Assembly (NCBI GenBank): GCA_023213315.1
Contig: JAKCPI010002591.1
Span: 1 to 64,000, forward strand
Source: Euborellia annulipes
Taxonomy: Eukaryota > Arthropoda > Insecta > Dermaptera > Anisolabididae
Length of the DNA stretch: 64,000 nt
Direction: 5' to 3'
Positions 58,385 to 64,000 of the stretch are shown piece after piece. Position numbers and translations under genes: made by a program. How positions within the stretch are numbered: position 1 is the first letter of the stretch; each line of letters begins with the position of its first letter. The notes beneath the pieces are model-generated. The model was not told the DNA's origin, did no database searches, and worked only from the letters and a program-made list of their open reading frames with translations.

Positions 58385-58532
58385 TTACCTTTATGTTAAA
58401 CTGCTACAGCTACACTCGCCGCACAGGATCTAGGTGTGTTTATGGTCTCTACTTAGAGATTTTTTAAATTAACCATAAACACACCTAGATCCTGTGCGGC
58501 AGTGTAGCTGTAGCAGTTTAACATAAAGGTAA
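58385..58532. repeat. Palindrome with 62-bp arms
   Basis: TTACCTTTATGTTAAACTGC ... GGTGTGTTTATGGT is mirrored after a 25-base spacer with a single visible mismatch. Short, non-coding; class unknown. Confidence 0.8.
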
Positions 58533-59417
58533 GAAATATAAGGTCTTCAAATGGAGATAGAATTAACCGCGAAATTATTCAAAAAGTTAATTATTTTGAA
58601 AATATTTTTTAATAAAATACGGTTATGTATTTACCTACACATGAATATAAATAGAGTGCGAAACGGAGAAAATATTGAGAACCACTGATATAGAAACATG
58701 AATATACTTTTTGCAACTTTAAAAATAAATCATTTATGTGAAACATTTTCAAATTTTGTCTAAAATTTCCAAATGTACCATCTATTGCAATAGTATTGAG
58801 CATAGGCGTAGCCACGGGGGGGGTTTTGGGGGGTTCAAACCCCCCCCCCCATTGGACCCAAGCCACGACTAGATATTTAAGCTCTATAATGCAAAATACT
58901 TTTTCTCTCTATATATTTCATATATAGTGTAAGAGAAAGTAAAATATAATAATTTTCTCTAGCTTAAAAAAAAAAAAAAAAAAAAAAATTAAATAAAACG
59001 CAAAAAATTCGAGAAAATTCAGAATTTTCCCATTTAGAGCGGGCGCTGGAGGTAGTTGAGTATGCAAAATTTGAGGACCGAATTCTGACAATGGATTTGG
59101 GCTAAGAATAGCTCCCAGAATAAGGATCCGGATCTTGCCGGGCCAATTTTTGGTCCAATTTTTTTTTTACCCCCACCCCATAGGAAATCAATGGAGTGCA
59201 TGCTAAGATGATGTGAAGATTTGCAATTATGGTCAAATTCGAGTACTTAAAACTTCAAACAATGAAAAAACTGTCTTGTCAGCAACTGAGGGGATCCTCT
59301 AGAGTCCCTTGAGAAGTACTATCTTGCCACCAGTTGTGGTGGTCCCCTCTAACCCCTTCATCTCTTTTCTCTCTCTTTGTTATAAATTTAAATATACGGC
59401 TTTAACACCATGCCAAA

Positions 59418-60977
59418 TTGTGGGGACCGGCAATTATGTTCATAATCCACTACCTGGTATCCCAATCAATGAAAAATACTATCTTGCCGCCAACTGCGGT
59501 GGTCCCCTCTAACGGTATTCCCCCCATCGTCATTAAAAAATGTTCCCCTGAATTGGTCCCAATATTATCCAGGTTGTTCAACCTCTCATTTTCCTCGGGA
59601 AATTTTCCCGACTCTTGGAAATTGGCAAATATTCAACCCATTCCCAAAAAAGGTGACTCCTCTCTTCCCAGCAACTATCGCCCAATCGCAATAACCTCCA
59701 TACTATCCAAAATTATGGAAAAAGCCCTCAACATTCAAATTTTAAATCATCTGGAACATTGCGGAATGATGAATGATAGGCAATATGGTTTCAGGCATGC
59801 TCGATCGACTGGGGATATTTTGAGCTTTGTCACACACCTCTGGAACAAAGCCATGGAAATGAAAGGGGAAACTATTGCAGTTGCTCTTGACATTTCGAAG
59901 GCTTTCGATCAGGTATGGCATAAAAATCTTTATGCTAAACTTCCATCTTTTGGCCTATCCTCTGAGCTGTGCCAGTGGATCAAGAGCTTTCTAACGGAGC
60001 GAAAGATCTCGGTTGTAGTCGACGGTGTGTCTTCTATTCCGCATTCAATCAACGCAGGTGTTCCCCAGGGTTCTGTCCTCTCTCCCACCCTATTCCTTAT
60101 GTACATTAACGATCTCATGGGAGTAACCTCCAACCCAATTCATTGCTTTGCTGACGACAGTACCCTGCACTCAGTCAGGACTGGTGAAACCTCATCCACC
60201 GGTCGTCTGGGGGCTGTGTCGTCGATAAATGATGATCTTGGTCTCTTGGAGGAATGGGGAAACCTCAATCAAGTAAAATTCAATTCCCAAAAAACCCAAT
60301 GTTGTTTAATTTCTAGACAAAAAAATAGGATTTGCCCTCCCCTTATTTACAGCAATAATAGCCTCGAGTTCAAAGATTCATTTTCTGTTCTGGGAGTGAC
60401 AGTTACATCTGATCTCTCCTGGAGCAACCACATCTCTTCTGTGGTTAAATCTACCGCAAGGAAATTGGGTTTCCTATTCAAAACGAAGCGTTACTTTTCC
60501 TCCCAACAACTCCTAATCCTCTATAAAGCCCAAATTCGGCCGTGTCTTGAATATTGTTCCCACCTTTGGCGAGGGGCGTCGAAAGACGCTCTCTCCTCCT
60601 TGGAAGCCATACAGAGGCGTGCAATTAGACTGATAGGTGATTCTACCCTTACTGCATCCCTACAGTCACTAGATCATAGAAGAAGAGTATCTGCACTATC
60701 TCTCTTCTACAGGTATTACCATGGTCAATGCTCTGCCGAATTAAAATCAATTATCCCACCCAATGCAACATATTCACGGAATACAAGAGAGGCATCGTCT
60801 CAGCATCCCTATGCTGTTCAGATCACGACTAACAGAACAAAACAATTTCATTCTTCCTTTGTCCCCATGACCTCCCGTGATTGGAACAAGCTCCCTGCGT
60901 CTATCTTCCCCAAAACCTACAATCTTCAGACTTTCAAGTCTAACCTCAACAGGCATCTTCTCAGTTCCCGCAGTTGA
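59418..60977 (+). CDS. Non-LTR reverse transcriptase (5'-truncated LINE), chimeric open frame
   Basis: The first 32 codons are foldback-repeat sequence and fuse by chance to the LINE frame. The LINE part is an RT that would copy its RNA at a nicked target. Visible blocks: NYRPIAITSILSKIMEKAL, LDISKAFDQVW (near residue 158), GVPQGSVLSP (214-223), FADD (244-247, the catalytic Asp pair), LGVTVTSDLSW, RPCLEYCSHLW, and the C-terminal SRDWNKLPASIF. The endonuclease and N-terminal RT are missing, as in typical 5'-truncated copies. It fits the jockey/CR1-type LINEs; I cannot fix the clade. No internal stop in 519 codons implies a young insertion. Confidence 0.85.
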   Translation: MWGPAIMFIIHYLVSQSMKNTILPPTAVVPSNGIPPIVIKKCSPELVPILSRLFNLSFSSGNFPDSWKLANIQPIPKKGDSSLPSNYRPIAITSILSKIMEKALNIQILNHLEHCGMMNDRQYGFRHARSTGDILSFVTHLWNKAMEMKGETIAVALDISKAFDQVWHKNLYAKLPSFGLSSELCQWIKSFLTERKISVVVDGVSSIPHSINAGVPQGSVLSPTLFLMYINDLMGVTSNPIHCFADDSTLHSVRTGETSSTGRLGAVSSINDDLGLLEEWGNLNQVKFNSQKTQCCLISRQKNRICPPLIYSNNSLEFKDSFSVLGVTVTSDLSWSNHISSVVKSTARKLGFLFKTKRYFSSQQLLILYKAQIRPCLEYCSHLWRGASKDALSSLEAIQRRAIRLIGDSTLTASLQSLDHRRRVSALSLFYRYYHGQCSAELKSIIPPNATYSRNTREASSQHPYAVQITTNRTKQFHSSFVPMTSRDWNKLPASIFPKTYNLQTFKSNLNRHLLSSRS

Positions 60978-61062
60978 GTTTCTTCTCCTTTTGTTTTTAT
61001 TTTCTTCCTGGCTGCATGTGACTATTGGTCATTATAGGTCTTCGGACCTTATGCACCCTTCC

Positions 61063-61091
<29 letters not shown>
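59513..61091 (+). mobile_element. 5'-truncated LINE with poly-A tail
   Basis: The repeat unit CCTCTAACCCCTTCACC is split: CCTCTAAC precedes the LINE and ACCCCTTCACC follows the A-run at 61062-61090. The TSD is at most 2-3 bases. The short 3' UTR ends ATGCACCCTTCC before the A-run. Confidence 0.88.
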
Positions 61092-61093
<2 letters not shown>

Positions 61094-62774
61094 CCTTCAC
61101 CTCTTTTATCTCTCTCTTTGTTATAAATTTAAATATACGGCTTTAACACCATGCCAAATTGTGGGGAGCGGCAATTATGTTCATAATCCACTAGCTGGTA
61201 TCCCAATCAATGAAAAATACTATCTTGCCGCCAGCTGCGGTGGTCCTCTCTAACCCCTTTACCTCTTTTCTCTCTCTTTGTTATAAATTTAAATATACGG
61301 CCTTAACATCATGCCAAATTGTGGGGACCGGCAATTATGCTCATAATCCACTAGCTGGTATCCCAACCAATGAAAAATACTATCTTGCCGCCAACTGCGG
61401 TGGTCCCCTCTAACCCCTTCACCTCTTTTCTCTCTCTTTGTTATAAATTTAAATATACGGCTTTAACATCATGCCAAATTGTGGGGACCAGCAATTATGT
61501 TCATAATCCACTACCTGGTGTATTTATAATAAAGGGAGATAAAAGAGGTGAAGAGGTTAGAGGGGACCACCACAACTGGTGGCAAGATAGTATTTTTCAT
61601 TGATTGGAGCACCAGGTAGTGGATTATGAGCATAATTGCCGGTCCCCACAATTTGGCATGATGTTAAGGCCGTATATTTAAATTTATAACAGAGAGAGAT
61701 AAAAGACGTGAAGGGGTTAAAGGGGACCACCGCAGTTGGCGGCAAGATAGTATTTTTCATTGATTGGGATACCAGCTAGTGGATTATGAGCATAATTGCC
61801 GGTCCCCACAATTTGGCATGATGTTAAGGCCGTATATTTAAATTTATAACAAAGAGAGAGAAAAGAGGTAAAGGGGTTAGAGAGGACCACCGCAGCTGGC
61901 GGCAAGATAGTATTTTTCATTGATTGGGATACCAGCTAGTGGATTATGAACATAATTGCCGGTCCCCACAATTTGGCGTGGTGTTTAGCCCGTATATTTA
62001 AATTTATAAAAGAGAGAGAGAAAAGAGGTGAAGGGGTTAAAGGGGACCACCGCAGCTGGCGGCAAGATAGTACTTCTCAGAGGACTCTAGAGGATCCCCT
62101 CAGTTGCTGACAAGAGAGTTTTTTCATTGTTTGAGGTTTTAAGTACTCGAATTTGACCATAATTGCAAATCTTCACATCATCTTAGCATGCACTCCATTG
62201 ATTTCCTATGGGGTGGGGGTAAAAAAAAAAATTGGACCAAAAATTGGCCCGGCAAGATCCGGATCCTTATTCTGGGAGCTATTCTTAGCCCAAATCCATT
62301 GTCAGAATTCGGTCCTCAAATTTTGCATACTCAACTACCTCCAGCGCCTGGTCTAATTGAAAAGAATTGATTTTTGTTATGCTTTGTAAAAAATTAAAGC
62401 CGCTTAAAATTGATTAAATCTCGCAAATGAAAAATAATAAAAATTATTATATAATTAAATTTTTTATTTTTTTTCTTAGAGGTCTGAGATAGGAGTCTGG
62501 TCAAGAGAAACAGAGGGTCACCCCGGTATTTAAAGCCCATATACATAAAATAAGAGATTTGCATTATTTATTGCCTGATACGAGTTGATTGAAAAATTGC
62601 GACACTTAATTAAGAAAGGGCGGGCCCGAGCCACTCGAGGGGGGGTCCAGGGGGGGGGCAGTCATATATTTCATTAGACGCCTTATACTGACTGCCCTAT
62701 TAGTCGGGGGGGGGGAGAGAAATAATCCTAAACCCCCCCCATCAAAAATTTCTGGCTACGCCTATGGTATTGAG

Positions 62775-62965
62775 ACTAAAGCCCAGTAGTTAGGCAGCCC
62801 AAATGGCATCTTGTCTGTGGGAGAAATACCTTTTTCAAAGCCGAACGACCCTTTTTAACATAAGAATATCTATACACATTTATCTTTTTAATATAAATTT
62901 CAAGATATATCGAAATAAATACTGGGCTTTAGTCACAATACTATAGCAATAGGTGGTGGCTACAT
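62775..62965 (+). mobile_element. mariner-like element remnant
   Basis: ACTAAAGCCCAGTAGTTAGG and CAGCCCAAATGGCAT match 54300-54350 in inverse; ACTGGGCTTTAGTCAC near 62921 gives an inverted partner. Its left part lies at about 58750-58800 on the other side of the hAT insertion. Confidence 0.5.
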
Positions 62966-63070
62966 GTAATTAATTTCACATACTGCTGTGGACACTACAA
63001 AAAATTTCCTTGAAATGAACCCGGAGCAGGATATCTTTAAGATACTTGCACAGATAAATATACTTCACTC

Positions 63071-63350
63071 CAGGGGCTTATATAGAAATTTTTTCGGGGG
63101 GGGGGAGGGGGGGAACTCAAAAATTTTTCTGTGGAAAATTTTTTTTTAAGAAACTAAATTTTTTTTTCACACGAAATTTTTTGCGGAACATTTTTTCATT
63201 TGCGTAACCAAAGTTTTCCATCCTGCGGGAAAATTTGTTGCTCTGATATCTGTATATCCCTATATATATGTATTTGTGTTTGTGAAATTTCGGGGAGGGG
63301 GGGGCGAACCCCCTCGACCCCCCCCCCCCCCCCCCTTATATACGCCCCAG
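63071..63350. mobile_element. hAT-like MITE, TSD CTTCACTC
   Basis: CAGGGGCTTATATAGAAATT and (minus strand) CTGGGGCGTATATAAGGGG ends; CTTCACTC repeats exactly at 63063-63070 and 63351-63358. 280 bp with G and C runs near the ends. Confidence 0.92.
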
Positions 63351-63358
63351 CTTCACTC

Positions 63359-64000
63359 ATAAATATATTTATATTATGTATAATTTAAAAAAAAAATTCG
63401 TTTAATAGATTTGCTTTAGAAATGTCCACAGGCAGTAGTGATAATTCGTGTTCATCTTTGAAAATCTCGAAAAGTCAAAATTATTGTATGATTACAATAC
63501 CTTCCTCCCTTTTTTTTAAGGGAGATTGTCGATGAAATAACATTGAATCTCTTCATAGAATATTAATACTTGCTCATAGTCCTCAGCGACATTATTATCA
63601 TAAATCGCAAATTGAACCATATATATATATAAAATAAAATCGTGAATTTTGTTTGAAAATTTAAAATTTTTTTTTAATAAAATTAAAAGATTTATAAAAT
63701 AAAAGTTATTTTTTTTAATCAAAGAAAAAAAAATTATATATAAATGATAAATATATTTTAAAAAAATTTCCTAAAAACTTTAAAAATTAGATTGATCATG
63801 TTTCAAAAAAAATAACTGTAGAGATAATTTCAGAATAAGTGTTTAAATATATTCTTAATAATAAATTGATTATAATTAATTAATAATTGATTATAAAAAA
63901 AACTCGTCTTAACGTCTTGTATTTTATATTTGCAAATTTAATAAAAATTTTTTGGCTACCTTAACATTTCACGCCCAACAATATTTATTATGATACATAA
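63359..64000. other. No gene seen
   Basis: Highly AT-rich to the window end; a 68-codon minus-strand frame is low-complexity and unsupported. Confidence 0.4.

Larger units (their letters stand above)
59035..62355. mobile_element. Second foldback element, with LINE insertion
   Basis: Same ends as 3371-5118 (TAGAGCGGGCGCTGGAGG left; GCGCCTGGTCTA variant right) and the same 160-bp tandem units in inverted arms. The left arm is interrupted within a unit by 59513-61091. Confidence 0.85.
58801..62766. mobile_element. 4-kb hAT-like element enclosing foldback and LINE, TSD GTATTGAG
   Basis: CATAGGCGTAGCCA termini are inverted at the two ends; GTATTGAG repeats exactly at 58793-58800 and 62767-62774. 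Inside are a HINE 5' scrap (58890-58941), an A-run, the foldback element 59035-62355 and C/G runs next to the ends. The insertion split a mariner-like element whose halves flank it. Confidence 0.88.

Overview
The window is eukaryotic, very AT-rich, intron-bearing and dominated by transposable elements. Its only convincing host gene is the 3' half of a G-protein-coupled receptor on the + strand. Four exons (16166-16383, 17650-17750, 36222-36312, 55089-55442) have canonical AG/GT borders and compatible phases. They encode extracellular loop 2 through TM7 and the C-tail of a leucokinin (kinin/myokinin) receptor. The two last introns are about 18.5 and 18.8 kb. Kinin receptors occur in arthropods and some other protostomes; with the AT-richness and repeat load this points to an arthropod, possibly a copepod such as a sea louse, but the species is a guess. 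The exons for TM1-TM4 were not found and probably lie upstream.

Almost everything else is repeats, many with exact target-site duplications (TSDs): (1) at least twelve hAT-like elements, mostly with 8-bp TSDs, several nested; (2) a HINE/Helentron-like family of 600-720 bp with a 5' subterminal motif, an internal GTCT/GT microsatellite and a 90-bp 3' hairpin; (3) a tRNA-derived SINE family; (4) foldback elements with 160-bp tandem repeats at 3371-5118 and 59035-62355, the second carrying a LINE insertion that keeps an open reverse-transcriptase frame; (5) a decayed piggyBac-like element at 6950-8656; (6) Harbinger-like and mariner-like MITEs; (7) a LINE fragment at 27457-28051.

The most interesting system is a set of small (about 220-370 bp) palindromic or snapback elements carrying hammerhead-ribozyme-like cores (CUGANGA, stem II, GAAA, short self-complementary stem III). 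About twenty such motifs occur, often as inverted pairs, a minus-strand motif on the left and a plus-strand motif on the right. Four elements have perfect 13-bp direct repeats at their borders and two more have 11-14 bp repeats, which points to retrotransposition. Hammerheads are established in Penelope-like retroelements and retrozymes; this inverted-dimer layout with a uniform 13-bp TSD is the part that looks new.

Layout: 1-3211 mostly unique AT-rich DNA with a SINE end; 3212-5303 hAT/foldback; 6262-16165 dense repeats; 16166-17750 receptor exons; 17751-36221 repeat-filled intron; 36222-36312 exon; 36313-55088 repeat-filled intron with most hammerhead pairs and a 3.2-kb hAT palindrome; 55089-55442 last exon; 55443-64000 downstream sequence with two more large hAT elements and a smaller one near the end.
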